Program-made: the position numbers and the translations under genes
Part shown: positions 8,631-17,654 of the stretch, piece by piece
How the letters are laid out: each line of letters starts with the position of its first letter
Numbering within the stretch: position 1 is the first letter of the stretch
The notes under the pieces: model-generated
Databases searched by the model: none
What the model saw: the letters and a program-made list of their open reading frames with translations, nothing else
What the model was told of the DNA's origin: nothing
Assembly (NCBI RefSeq): GCF_018325905.1
Contig: NZ_AP021901.1
Span: 5,860,001 to 5,924,000 of the forward strand
Origin: Pseudomonas sp. St316
GTDB taxonomy: Bacteria > Pseudomonadota > Gammaproteobacteria > Pseudomonadales > Pseudomonadaceae
Length of the DNA: 64,000 nucleotides
Reading direction: 5' to 3'

Positions 8631-9556
8631 TGGATATCGACCTGTTGAGCAATATTTTCTACGCCATGGTCCGCTGCGGCACACCGTTGCTGCTGGTGGC
8701 CCTGGGTGAACTGGTCTGCGAAAAAAGCGGCGTCCTCAACCTGGGCCAGGAAGGCATGATGCTGTTCGGTGCGGTGATCGGTTTTATCGTCGCATTCAAC
8801 AGCGGCAATCTCTGGCTCGGCGTGTTGCTGGCGATGGCTGCCGGCATGCTGCTGTCGGCGTTGTTCGCGCTGGTGGCGCTGGTATTCAACGCCAATCAGG
8901 TCGCCACCGGGCTGGCGCTGACGATTTTCGGTGTGGGCCTGTCGAGCTTTGTCGGGGCAGCCTGGGTCGGCAAGCCGTTGGCCGGGTTCGAGCCGCTGGC
9001 GATTCCTTACTTGAGTGACATTCCACTGATCGGGCGGATGCTGTTTGCCCAGGACCTGCTGGTCTACCTGTCCTTCGCCCTGTTTGCCCTGGTGGCGTGG
9101 ATGATTGTGAAAAGCCGCGTCGGGTTGATCATCCAGGCCGTCGGGGAAAACCCCGATGCCGCCAGCGCCATGGGCCTGCCGGTGCTGCGGGTGCGAACCC
9201 TGGCGGTATTGTTTGGCGGCGCCATGGCCGGGTTGGCCGGCGCCTATCTATCGCTGGCCTACACGCCGATGTGGGCCGAAAACATGAGCGCCGGGCGCGG
9301 TTGGATCGCCCTGGCGCTGGTGGTATTCGCCAGTTGGCGGGTGTGGCGCCTGCTGCTGGGCGCCTACCTGTTCGGCCTCGCCAGCATCCTGCACCTGGTG
9401 GCCCAGGGGTTGGGCCTGGCGATTCCATCGAGTCTGCTGGCGATGCTGCCGTATGCCGCGACCATTGTGGTGCTGGTGCTGTTGTCCCGGGACGCCGTGC
9501 GCACCCGGCTGTATGCGCCGGTGTCCCTGGGGCAGCCTTGGCAGGCGGGGCATTGA
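8630..9556 (+). CDS. Purine nucleoside ABC transporter permease 2
   Basis: A 308-residue BPD_transp_2 permease. I start it at the ATG in the TGATG overlap with permease 1 (position 8630), which signals translational coupling; the much longer upstream reading frame is a shadow. LVCEKSGVLNLGQEGMML near the N-terminus and the loop GLIIQAVGENPDAASAMGL are typical of the NupQ/YufQ class. It corresponds to P. aeruginosa PA0138. Confidence 0.9.
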   Translation: MDIDLLSNIFYAMVRCGTPLLLVALGELVCEKSGVLNLGQEGMMLFGAVIGFIVAFNSGNLWLGVLLAMAAGMLLSALFALVALVFNANQVATGLALTIFGVGLSSFVGAAWVGKPLAGFEPLAIPYLSDIPLIGRMLFAQDLLVYLSFALFALVAWMIVKSRVGLIIQAVGENPDAASAMGLPVLRVRTLAVLFGGAMAGLAGAYLSLAYTPMWAENMSAGRGWIALALVVFASWRVWRLLLGAYLFGLASILHLVAQGLGLAIPSSLLAMLPYAATIVVLVLLSRDAVRTRLYAPVSLGQPWQAGH

Positions 9557-9572
9557 TACAGACCGCGGCGCG

Positions 9573-9650
9573 TCTATCGCGAGCAAGCTCCCACACCGGC
9601 CGGCAGTTCCGACTCAGGCCTCCTGTAGGAGCGCGCTTGCTCGCGATGAG
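9573..9650. repeat. REP pair, overlapping the end of a gene
   Basis: ATCGCGAGCAAGCTCCCAC and, about 35 bases on, TAGGAGCGCGCTTGCTCGCGAT form an outward-facing REP pair after the permease. The second copy supplies the last codons of the minus-strand membrane protein gene (9614-10042). Confidence 0.75.
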
Positions 9651-10042
9651 TCTCGAACAGGCAATACCTGAACCAAGCCCCACACCACTTCGAAAAACAG
9701 GAAAACCCACAACACCGCATTGGCCCCATGAAGCAATGCATACAGCATCCAGGTTGCAAACAAAAACCGCCCCACTGCGTCATAACGCCCATACAGCGGC
9801 TGTGGGTCCCGAATTCGCAGCACCGACCACACGCAGACAATCGAACCCAGCAGATTCACCATCAGCACGTGCGCCGGCGCAAACGGCGGCAGTTCTCCAG
9901 GCAGGTCAAATAGCTGAGTCATGCTCGTCAACACACCATGCAACGCCGCAAAGCTCCACGGCGTGGCCAGCGCAGCCGACACGATAAGGTCGTACCAGGC
10001 ACTGCCGCGCACCACCCGGCGATATTGCGTCAAAGTCCACAT
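9614..10042 (-). CDS. Small multi-pass membrane protein, function unknown
   Basis: A 142-residue hydrophobic protein (MWTLTQYRRVV start) with about four predicted membrane segments, including one near AHVLMVNLLGSIVCVWSVL and one near YALLHGANAVLWVFLFFEVVW. I do not recognise a family. Its last dozen residues (about RDSSRASALLQEA) are encoded by an inserted REP copy, so the original C-terminus was probably different. It is divergent from a MerR gene, and a MerR-style promoter with a 19-base spacer points at it, so it is probably the regulated target. Confidence 0.75.
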   Translation of the reverse strand: MWTLTQYRRVVRGSAWYDLIVSAALATPWSFAALHGVLTSMTQLFDLPGELPPFAPAHVLMVNLLGSIVCVWSVLRIRDPQPLYGRYDAVGRFLFATWMLYALLHGANAVLWVFLFFEVVWGLVQVLPVRDSSRASALLQEA

Positions 10043-10074
10043 ACAGCGTGCTCCAGATAATTGGGAAGCAAAGA

Positions 10075-10105
10075 GGCTAAAGCCTGGGGTATGCTCCAAG
10101 GTCAA
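10075..10105 (-). promoter_or_regulatory. MerR-type promoter/operator for the 9614-10042 gene
   Basis: On the minus strand TTGACC (10105-10100) and TTAGCC (10080-10075) are separated by 19 bases, the long spacer typical of MerR-activated promoters. The spacer holds an imperfect dyad (AGCCTGGGG...CTCCAAGGT at 10081-10102 on the plus strand). The adjacent divergent gene is a MerR regulator. Confidence 0.6.
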
Positions 10106-10123
10106 GCCCTGCGGAGACCCAAC

Positions 10124-10474
10124 ATGCGCATCGGTGAACTCGCCCAAGCCTGCGCCGTCAGCCGTGACACCCTGCGCTTCTACGAGCAGCGTGGCCTGAT
10201 CGCGGCGCAGCGCAGCGCCAATGGCTATCGCCACTACCCCGCCGATATGGTGCAACTGGTGCTCTACATCAAGACGGCCCAGCGCCTGGGCTTTACCCTG
10301 GGCGAGATCGGCGCCAGCGTCGCCGCCCTGTGGCAGGCGCAGGACCCCGACTGCGCCGTGACGCAATTGCTGCAAGACAAACTGAACCTGATCGAAACCC
10401 GGATCACCGAACTCGACGCGTTGCGTCACGAGCTGAAACAACGGCTGGGGCAACGTTGTCCATTAAATCCGTGA
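10124..10474 (+). CDS. MerR-family transcriptional regulator
   Basis: A 116-residue MerR protein. The N-terminal winged helix reads MRIGELAQACAVSRDTLRFYEQRGLI, followed by a coiled-coil dimerisation helix (about residues 75-110) and a short tail with Cys112. Cys77 and Cys112 could be sensor residues, but there is no clear CueR or ZntR ligand pattern. I place the start at 10124 (GGAG upstream) rather than the earlier in-frame ATG at 10061. It probably regulates the divergent membrane protein gene and perhaps the SDR gene 23 bases downstream. Confidence 0.88.
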   Translation: MRIGELAQACAVSRDTLRFYEQRGLIAAQRSANGYRHYPADMVQLVLYIKTAQRLGFTLGEIGASVAALWQAQDPDCAVTQLLQDKLNLIETRITELDALRHELKQRLGQRCPLNP

Positions 10475-10497
10475 CCTTCTCACTCAAGGATGCCTTC

Positions 10498-11184
10498 ATG
10501 AATTCGGCAAAAAACGCATTGATCATCGGCGCCTCCCGAGGCTTGGGCCTCGGCCTGGTGAAGACACTGCTCAGCGATGGCTGGAACGTGACCGCCACCG
10601 TGCGCAACCCGCAGCACGCAGAGGCTTTGAAGGCCCTGGGCCCGGTGCGGATTGAAAAGCTCGACATGGACGACCAGCAAGCGGTCATTGCCTTGAGCCA
10701 ACAACTCAAGGGCGAGACCTTCGACCTGCTGTTCGTCAATGCCGGCGTCAAGGGCCCGGACAACCAGAGTCCAGGCGGCGCGACGCTGGCCGAAGTCGGC
10801 CAGCTGTTCTTCACCAACGCCGTGGCGCCGATCAACCTGGCTCAACGCTTTGTCGGCCAGATCCGCGACGGCAGCGGCGTGCTCGCCTTCATGAGTTCGG
10901 TGCTGGGCAGCGTGACCATGCCCGACGCGCCGGAACTGGCGCTGTACAAGGCCAGCAAGGCGGCGCTCAACTCCATGACCAATAGCTTTGTCAGCCAATT
11001 GGGCGAGCAGGCATTGACCGTGCTGTCGCTGCACCCGGGTTGGGTGAAGACCGACATGGGCGGTGAAGGGGCGGACATCGATGTCGAGACCAGCACTCGC
11101 GGGTTGATCGACCAGGTGAATGCCTTCGCCGGCAAAGGCGGACATCACTTCGTCAACTACAGGGGCGAAACGATTCCCTGGTGA
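10498..11184 (+). CDS. Short-chain dehydrogenase/reductase (SDR)
   Basis: A 228-residue classical SDR with the NAD(P)-binding motif GASRGLG (residues about 10-16), the NAG motif at about residue 82, a catalytic Ser in SSVLG and the YKASK active-site motif. The LHPGWVKTDMGG segment is typical of C-factor-like SDRs. The ATG at 10498 is preceded by AAGGA. It lies 23 bases after the MerR gene on the same strand, so the pair may form an operon. Substrate unknown. Confidence 0.88.
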   Translation: MNSAKNALIIGASRGLGLGLVKTLLSDGWNVTATVRNPQHAEALKALGPVRIEKLDMDDQQAVIALSQQLKGETFDLLFVNAGVKGPDNQSPGGATLAEVGQLFFTNAVAPINLAQRFVGQIRDGSGVLAFMSSVLGSVTMPDAPELALYKASKAALNSMTNSFVSQLGEQALTVLSLHPGWVKTDMGGEGADIDVETSTRGLIDQVNAFAGKGGHHFVNYRGETIPW

Positions 11185-11216
11185 CCACTCCGATAACCTG
11201 TGGAACACCAATCCCC

Positions 11217-11308
11217 CTGTGGGAGCGAGCTTGCTCGCGATAGCGGCTCACATCCAACCTCGATGTCGACTGACCTGTCGCTAATCGCGAGCAAGCTCGC
11301 TCCCACAG
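11217..11308. repeat. REPIN
   Basis: Paired inverted REP copies (GTGGGAGCGAGCTTGCTCGCGATAG ... ATCGCGAGCAAGCTCGCTCCCAC) between the SDR gene and the 8-oxoguanine deaminase gene. Confidence 0.85.
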
Positions 11309-11450
11309 TTGATCTCGGTTGGGCGCTGGAAATGTGCCAGGCAACCTGAGTAAACTCTGCACCTCGCCCCCCAAAGGGCGACCCTGGATCAGCAGACAGG
11401 GCATCACTGAGCTGGCTAACCTGAACCCACTTTCAGAGGAGCCGGCCACC

Positions 11451-12809
11451 ATGCCTGCGACCCGTACCTGGTTAAAAAATCCCCGCGCCATTTTCACCGC
11501 CAACGACCTCGATGCCCGTGGCGGCCTCGTCCTGCAGGACGGTGTGATCGTCGAGCTGCTGAGCGCCGGCCAGCAACCCGCGCAGCCTTGTGACAACCTC
11601 TTCGACGCGCGCGAACATGTGATCCTGCCAGGGTTGATCAATACCCATCATCACTTCTATCAGACCCTGACCCGCGCCTGGGCGCCGGTGGTGAACCAGC
11701 CGTTGTTTCCCTGGCTGAAGACCCTCTACCCGGTGTGGGCGCGGCTGACCCCGGAAAAACTGGCCCTGGCCAGCAAAGTGGCGTTGGCCGAGTTGTTGCT
11801 GTCGGGCTGCACCACGGCGGCCGACCACCATTACCTGTTTCCCGAAGGCCTGGAAAATGCCATCGACGTGCAGGTGCAGAGTGTTCGTGAACTGGGCATG
11901 CGCGCGATGCTGACCCGCGGTTCCATGAGCCTGGGCGAGGCCGACGGTGGCTTGCCGCCGCAGCAGACCGTGCAGCAGGGCCAGGTGATTCTCGACGACA
12001 GCCAGCGCTTGATCGCCGAGTACCACGAGCGCGGCGACGGCGCGCAGATCCAGATTGCCCTGGCGCCCTGCTCACCGTTTTCGGTCACGCCGCAGATCAT
12101 GAGCGCCAGCGCCGAGCTGGCGGAAAAACTCGACGTACGCTTGCACACGCACCTGGCCGAAACCCTTGATGAAGAAGACTTCTGCCTGCAACGCTTCGGC
12201 CTGCGCACCGTGGATTACTTGGACAGCGTCGGCTGGCTCGGCCCGCGCACCTGGCTGGCCCACGGCATTCATTTCAACCCGGATGAAATCGCCCGTCTCG
12301 GCGCTGCCGGCACCGGCATCTGTCACTGCCCAAGTTCGAACATGCGCCTGGCCTCGGGCATTTGCCCGACCCTGGACCTGACCGCCGCCGGCGCTCCCGT
12401 GGGCCTGGGGGTAGACGGTTCGGCGTCCAACGATGCCTCGAACATGATCCTGGAAACCCGCCAGGCGCTGTACATCCAGCGTCTGCGCTACGGCGCGCAA
12501 GCGATCACGCCGGAGCGCGTGCTGGGCTGGGCGACCCGGGGCTCGGCGCAACTTCTCGGGCGCAGCGATATCGGTGAATTGGCGGTGGGCAAGCAGGCCG
12601 ACCTGGCGCTGTTCAAGCTCGACGAGCTGCGCTTCTCCGGCAGCCACGATCCGATTTCCGCACTGCTGCTGTGTGGTGCGGATCGGGCGGATCGGGTGAT
12701 GATCGGTGGGCAATGGCGAGTCATCGACGGGCAGGTCGAGGGGTTGGACTTGAAGGGCTTGATTGCCGATCACAGCCAGGCGGCGCGAGAATTGATCGCC
12801 GGCACCTGA
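11451..12809 (+). CDS. 8-oxoguanine deaminase
   Basis: A 452-residue amidohydrolase-superfamily deaminase. Metal ligands are visible in NTHHHFYQ (His66 and His68), HTHLAET, AHGIHF and GVDGSASND. The whole pattern matches P. aeruginosa PA0142, which was characterised as 8-oxoguanine deaminase (8-oxoguanine to urate plus ammonia). I start it at 11451, after AGAGGAG; the longer in-frame start at 11319 runs through spacer sequence. It lies between a purine transporter and adenine deaminase. An atrazine-chlorohydrolase-like or guanine deaminase role is a less likely alternative. Confidence 0.88.
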   Translation: MPATRTWLKNPRAIFTANDLDARGGLVLQDGVIVELLSAGQQPAQPCDNLFDAREHVILPGLINTHHHFYQTLTRAWAPVVNQPLFPWLKTLYPVWARLTPEKLALASKVALAELLLSGCTTAADHHYLFPEGLENAIDVQVQSVRELGMRAMLTRGSMSLGEADGGLPPQQTVQQGQVILDDSQRLIAEYHERGDGAQIQIALAPCSPFSVTPQIMSASAELAEKLDVRLHTHLAETLDEEDFCLQRFGLRTVDYLDSVGWLGPRTWLAHGIHFNPDEIARLGAAGTGICHCPSSNMRLASGICPTLDLTAAGAPVGLGVDGSASNDASNMILETRQALYIQRLRYGAQAITPERVLGWATRGSAQLLGRSDIGELAVGKQADLALFKLDELRFSGSHDPISALLLCGADRADRVMIGGQWRVIDGQVEGLDLKGLIADHSQAARELIAGT

Positions 12810-12818
12810 CCGGACGCC

Positions 12819-12910
12819 ATCGCGGGCAAGCCTTGCTCCCACAGGTCTCGCGGCAAGGTTGCCCTCATAAACCCCCACCATTCACTGTGGGAGCAAGGCT
12901 TGCCCGCGAT
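12819..12910. repeat. REP pair, GCGGGCAAGC type, tail to tail
   Basis: ATCGCGGGCAAGCCTTGCTCCCAC and, about 45 bases on, GTGGGAGCAAGGCTTGCCCGCGAT. The orientation is inverted relative to the standard REPIN. It separates the convergent deaminase and antiporter genes and may serve as a bidirectional 3' structure. Confidence 0.8.
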
Positions 12911-12916
12911 GCTCTT

Positions 12917-14008
12917 CTAGAGCCCCAGCAGGGACAACATGATGAACGTCGCGAACAACACAAAATGGGTCATGCCTTCGATGGCATTGGTTTCGCCATC
13001 GTTGAGGTTGATCGCGCTGACGATCAGGGTAATGAAGATCATCACCGTCTGCACCGGGGTCATTGCCATCTGGAACGGCTGGCCGGTGTAGAGGGCCATG
13101 GCCTCCATCACCGGCACGGTCAGGATTACGGTGGACAGCGAGGCGCCCAGCGCGATATTCACCACCGACTGCATGCGATTGGCCAGGGCCGCGCGCAGGG
13201 CGGTGAGGATTTCCGGTGCGGCGGAGATGGCGGCCACCAGGATCGCCGTGACCACCGGCGGCGCACCCGAGCCTTCCAACCCCAGGTCGATGGCCTTGGA
13301 CATGACTTCGGCCAGGGCGCCGATCACCACCACGCCAAACACCAGCGCGCCGATGGAAAGCGTCAGGCTGATGGGTTGCGGTTCGTTTTCCACCGGTTCT
13401 TTCTTGCGACGTTTTTCCGGATAGCTGTAGCTGAAGAAGTAACTGTGAGGCCCGACCTGCATGCGCAGGAACAACGTGTACAGCACGATCATCGCGCCGA
13501 TGGTAAAGGCCGAATACATTTTCCAGCTCTCGCGGGGAATGAACTCGGGCACCACCATCGATACGCCCATGGCGGTGAGGATCATCACGCTGTAGGTGCG
13601 CGCCGAATCGTCGTTGTAAGCCTGCTCGCCATGCTTAATCCCGCCCATCAGCGCCGCGAGCCCGAGGATGCCGTTGATGTCGAGCATCACCGCCGAGTAG
13701 ATCGTGTCCCGCACCAACGTCGACGAAGCCTCGTTGCTCATCATGATCGCCAGGATCACCACCTCCACCAGTACCGCCGACAGCGTCAGGATCATGGTGC
13801 CGTAAGGGTCACCGACCTTTTCCGCCAGCAGTTCGGCGTGATGGGCCACGCGCATGGACGCCGCGACGATGAAACCGATCAGGACCAGGCCGCCGGTCAA
13901 CGCCACCACCTGCCCGCTGCCCAGCAGCCAGTGCTCCAGCGGATAGGCGATACACGCGGCGATCAGCGCCAGCAACAGCAGTTTTTCTTGCTTGAGCAAA
14001 GTGAGCAT
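12917..14008 (-). CDS. ChaA-like calcium/sodium:proton antiporter
   Basis: A 363-residue integral membrane protein of the Ca2+:cation antiporter family (ChaA / y4hA type). About eleven hydrophobic segments are present. Two inverted repeat motifs carry acidic residues: LSAVLVEVVILAIMM with the nearby MLDINGILGL, and VAAISAAPEILTALRAAL. It probably exports Ca2+, Na+ or K+ in exchange for protons. It is convergent with the 8-oxoguanine deaminase gene and has no obvious link to purine metabolism. Confidence 0.85.
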   Translation of the reverse strand: MLTLLKQEKLLLLALIAACIAYPLEHWLLGSGQVVALTGGLVLIGFIVAASMRVAHHAELLAEKVGDPYGTMILTLSAVLVEVVILAIMMSNEASSTLVRDTIYSAVMLDINGILGLAALMGGIKHGEQAYNDDSARTYSVMILTAMGVSMVVPEFIPRESWKMYSAFTIGAMIVLYTLFLRMQVGPHSYFFSYSYPEKRRKKEPVENEPQPISLTLSIGALVFGVVVIGALAEVMSKAIDLGLEGSGAPPVVTAILVAAISAAPEILTALRAALANRMQSVVNIALGASLSTVILTVPVMEAMALYTGQPFQMAMTPVQTVMIFITLIVSAINLNDGETNAIEGMTHFVLFATFIMLSLLGL

Positions 14009-14137
14009 CGCAGGCCTTTCACCATGGGCGGGGTCATGTGCTACTGACTATAGGGGGCGGTGAACGTTTCGTTCGGTGTGATGCACCAGGGAATGGCGGG
14101 TGGCGGGCGGGTGCACCTTTATCGATCCGGACGGCCT

Positions 14138-14203
14138 CATCGCGAGCAAGCTCGCTCCCACAGGTTGTGCACTGTCTTTGTGGGAGCGAGCTTGCTCGCG
14201 ATG
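14138..14203. repeat. REP pair, tail to tail
   Basis: ATCGCGAGCAAGCTCGCTCCCACAG, about 16 bases of spacer, then GTGGGAGCGAGCTTGCTCGCGAT. It lies upstream of the binding-protein gene, in the only 292-base spacer of this stretch. Confidence 0.8.
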
Positions 14204-14300
14204 GCTGCCTCGAAAGGATCGCAGGTTTTGTTGTCCTGTTGGTCAGCATTTTGCATTGGTGCTGCACAGCCAACCTCACAACAAAATGGAGTTCGAGTTC

Positions 14301-15383
14301 ATGCACAAACGCCCCTTGAAGAAGTTGCTTTGCGCCGTCGTCGCCGCCGTCGGCCTGGGCGCCGGCCTGAATGCCAGTGCCGCCGACCCGCTGAAGGTCG
14401 GCTTCGTCTACATCGGCCCGATCGGCGACCACGGCTGGACCTATCAGCATGAACAAGGGCGTAAGGAGCTGGCGGCGAAATTCGGCGAGCAGATCACCAC
14501 CAACTACGTGGAGAACGTGCCGGAGGGTGCCGACGCCGAGCGGGTAATCCGCAACATGGCCAAGGACAAGTACGACCTGATCTTCACCACCTCCTTCGGC
14601 TACATGAACCCAACGCTCAAGGTCGCCAAGCAGTTTCCCAAGGTGATCTTCGAACACGCCACCGGCTACAAGCAGGACAAGAACCTGGGCACGTACCTGG
14701 CTCGCACTTATGAGGGCCGCTACGTCGGTGGTTTCCTCGCGGCCAAGATGACCAAGACCAAGAAGATCGGCTACGTCGCTTCCTTCCCGATCCCGGAAGT
14801 CATCCGCGACATCAACGCCATCCAACTGGCCCTGAACAAGTACAACCCTGGCACCGAGATCAAAGTGGTGTGGGTCAATTCCTGGTTCGACCCGGGCAAG
14901 GAAGCCGACGCCGCCAACGCGCTGATCGACCAGGGTGTGGACGTGGTGTTCCAGCACACCGACAGCCCGGCTCCGATCCAGGCCGCCGAGCGACGCGGCG
15001 TCTATGCGGTAGGCTACGCTTCGGACATGGCTCACTTCGGTCCCAAGGCGGTGCTGACGTCCATCGTCAATGACTGGGGCCCGCATTACATCCAGGCGAC
15101 CCAAAGCGTGCTCGACCATAGCTGGAAATCCCAGGACTACTGGGGCGGCCTGAAGGAAGGCACGGTGAAACTGCCGATCAGCGACCTGGTGCCGGCAGCG
15201 GTCAAAGGCGAAGCCGAGCAGATCATCGCCGACATCGAGAGCGGTGCCTTCCACCCGTTCACCGGCCCGATCAAGGACCAGGCCGGCGTCGAGAAAATCC
15301 CGGCGGGCGCGAGCGCTACCAACGCGGAACTGGCGTCGATGAATTATTACGTCGAAGGCATGAAGGCTGAGATCCCGAAATAA
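14301..15383 (+). CDS. Bmp-family periplasmic purine-nucleoside binding protein
   Basis: A 360-residue secreted binding protein of the Bmp/Med (PnrA-like) family. A Sec signal peptide (MHKRPLKKLL... cleavage near NASA-ADPLKV) precedes the mature domain, with typical GPIGDHGWTYQHEQG and ALIDQGVDVVFQHTDSP segments. I chose the ATG at 14301, which has GGAG 9 bases upstream; the ATG at 14286 is the alternative. It most likely feeds the ABC ATPase/permeases at 5958-9556 although five other genes separate them. The family binds purine nucleosides or bases. Confidence 0.88.
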   Translation: MHKRPLKKLLCAVVAAVGLGAGLNASAADPLKVGFVYIGPIGDHGWTYQHEQGRKELAAKFGEQITTNYVENVPEGADAERVIRNMAKDKYDLIFTTSFGYMNPTLKVAKQFPKVIFEHATGYKQDKNLGTYLARTYEGRYVGGFLAAKMTKTKKIGYVASFPIPEVIRDINAIQLALNKYNPGTEIKVVWVNSWFDPGKEADAANALIDQGVDVVFQHTDSPAPIQAAERRGVYAVGYASDMAHFGPKAVLTSIVNDWGPHYIQATQSVLDHSWKSQDYWGGLKEGTVKLPISDLVPAAVKGEAEQIIADIESGAFHPFTGPIKDQAGVEKIPAGASATNAELASMNYYVEGMKAEIPK

Positions 15384-15414
15384 ACCCCAGCCCAAAAACC
15401 AACCCAAAACCCAT

Positions 15415-15504
15415 TGTGGGAGCGAGCTTGCTCGCGATAGCGGACCGACATTCAACATTGATGTCGACTGACACACCGCTATCGCGAGCAGGCTCGCTCC
15501 CACA
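15415..15504. repeat. REPIN
   Basis: Inverted REP copies with a GTCGACTGACAC-like spacer between the binding-protein gene and the oxygenase gene. Confidence 0.85.
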
Positions 15505-15535
15505 AGGGGCTCCATTTCAAAGTCAGGAAAGCAGT

Positions 15536-16501
15536 ATGAACAGCCTTCCCATTATCGACATCAGCCCCCTCTACACCGACGATGCCAACGCCTGGCAATC
15601 GGTCGCCGAACAGATCGACCGCGCCTGCCGCCAATGGGGCTTTTTCTACATCAAGGGCCATCCCATCAGCCCGGCGCGCATCGCCGAGATACTGGGCTGT
15701 GCCCAGCGCTTCTTCGCCCTGCCCGTCGAAGAAAAACTTAAGATCGACATCACCCAGACCCGCCACCACCGTGGCTATGGCGCTGTCGCCACCGAACAAC
15801 TGGACCCGACCAAACCCAGCGACCTGAAGGAAACCTTCGACATGGGCCTGCACTTGCCGGCCGATCACCCCGACGTGCTGGCGGAAAAACCCCTGCGCGG
15901 TCCCAACCGCCACCCGGATCTGATGGGCTGGGAAAACGTGATGGAGCAGCATTACCGCGACATGCAGGCGCTTGCCCAGACCCTGTTGCGGGCCATGACC
16001 CTGGCCCTGGGTATCGAACGGGACTTTTTCGACACCCGCTTCAACGCGCCAGTGAGCGTGCTGCGCCTGATCCACTACCCGCCCCGCGACACCGCCAGCA
16101 GCGCCGAGCAGCAAGGTGCAGGCGCCCATACCGATTATGGTTGCATCACCCTGCTCTACCAGGACGCCGCCGGCGGCCTGCAAGTACGTAACGTCAACGG
16201 CCAGTGGATCGATGCGCCGCCCATCGACGGCACCTTCGTGGTCAACCTCGGTGACATGATGGCGCGCTGGAGCAACGACCGTTATCTGTCCACGCCCCAT
16301 CGGGTGATCAGCCCACTGGGAGTGGATCGGTACTCGATGCCGTTCTTTGCCGAGCCGCACCCCGACACGCTGATCCAATGCCTGCCCGGTTGCCAGGATG
16401 ACGCGCACCCGCCAAAGTATCCAACGACTACCTGCGCCGAATTCCTGCTGTCGCGTTTCGCCGACACCTATGCTTACCGGCGTGAGTCGCTCGCCGTGTA
16501 G
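15536..16501 (+). CDS. 2-oxoglutarate/Fe(II)-dependent oxygenase (isopenicillin N synthase family)
   Basis: A 321-residue non-haem iron oxygenase with the DIOX_N domain at the N-terminus and a 2OG-Fe(II) core. The iron facial triad is visible: His198 and Asp200 in HTDYG and His255 in TPHRVISP. The 2-oxoglutarate-binding RYS motif follows at about Arg265 (RYSMPFF). The ATG at 15536 is used; the in-frame start at 15416 would run through the REPIN. It lies between a purine binding protein and adenine deaminase, as does PA0147 in P. aeruginosa. A purine-related substrate is inferred from context only. Confidence 0.87.
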   Translation: MNSLPIIDISPLYTDDANAWQSVAEQIDRACRQWGFFYIKGHPISPARIAEILGCAQRFFALPVEEKLKIDITQTRHHRGYGAVATEQLDPTKPSDLKETFDMGLHLPADHPDVLAEKPLRGPNRHPDLMGWENVMEQHYRDMQALAQTLLRAMTLALGIERDFFDTRFNAPVSVLRLIHYPPRDTASSAEQQGAGAHTDYGCITLLYQDAAGGLQVRNVNGQWIDAPPIDGTFVVNLGDMMARWSNDRYLSTPHRVISPLGVDRYSMPFFAEPHPDTLIQCLPGCQDDAHPPKYPTTTCAEFLLSRFADTYAYRRESLAV

Positions 16502-16575
16502 TGGATCAGCCGGTCAGGTTTTACCCGACAAGGCGGCCAGCGCCTGTAGAATGCCCGCCATTGATTCGCTGATGA

Positions 16576-17538
<963 letters not shown>

Positions 17539-17552
17539 GCCTCACCGAATTC

Positions 17553-17644
17553 CTGTGGGGGCGAGCTTGCTCGCGATGGCGATGTATCAGTCGATATCAA
17601 TGTTGAATATCGGACCGCTATCGCGAGCAAGCTCGCTCCCACAG
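17553..17644. repeat. REPIN
   Basis: Inverted REP copies (CTGTGGGGGCGAGCTTGCTCGCGAT ... ATCGCGAGCAAGCTCGCTCCCACAG) between the convergent adenine deaminase and MFS genes. Confidence 0.85.
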
Positions 17645-17654
17645 GGGATAGTGT

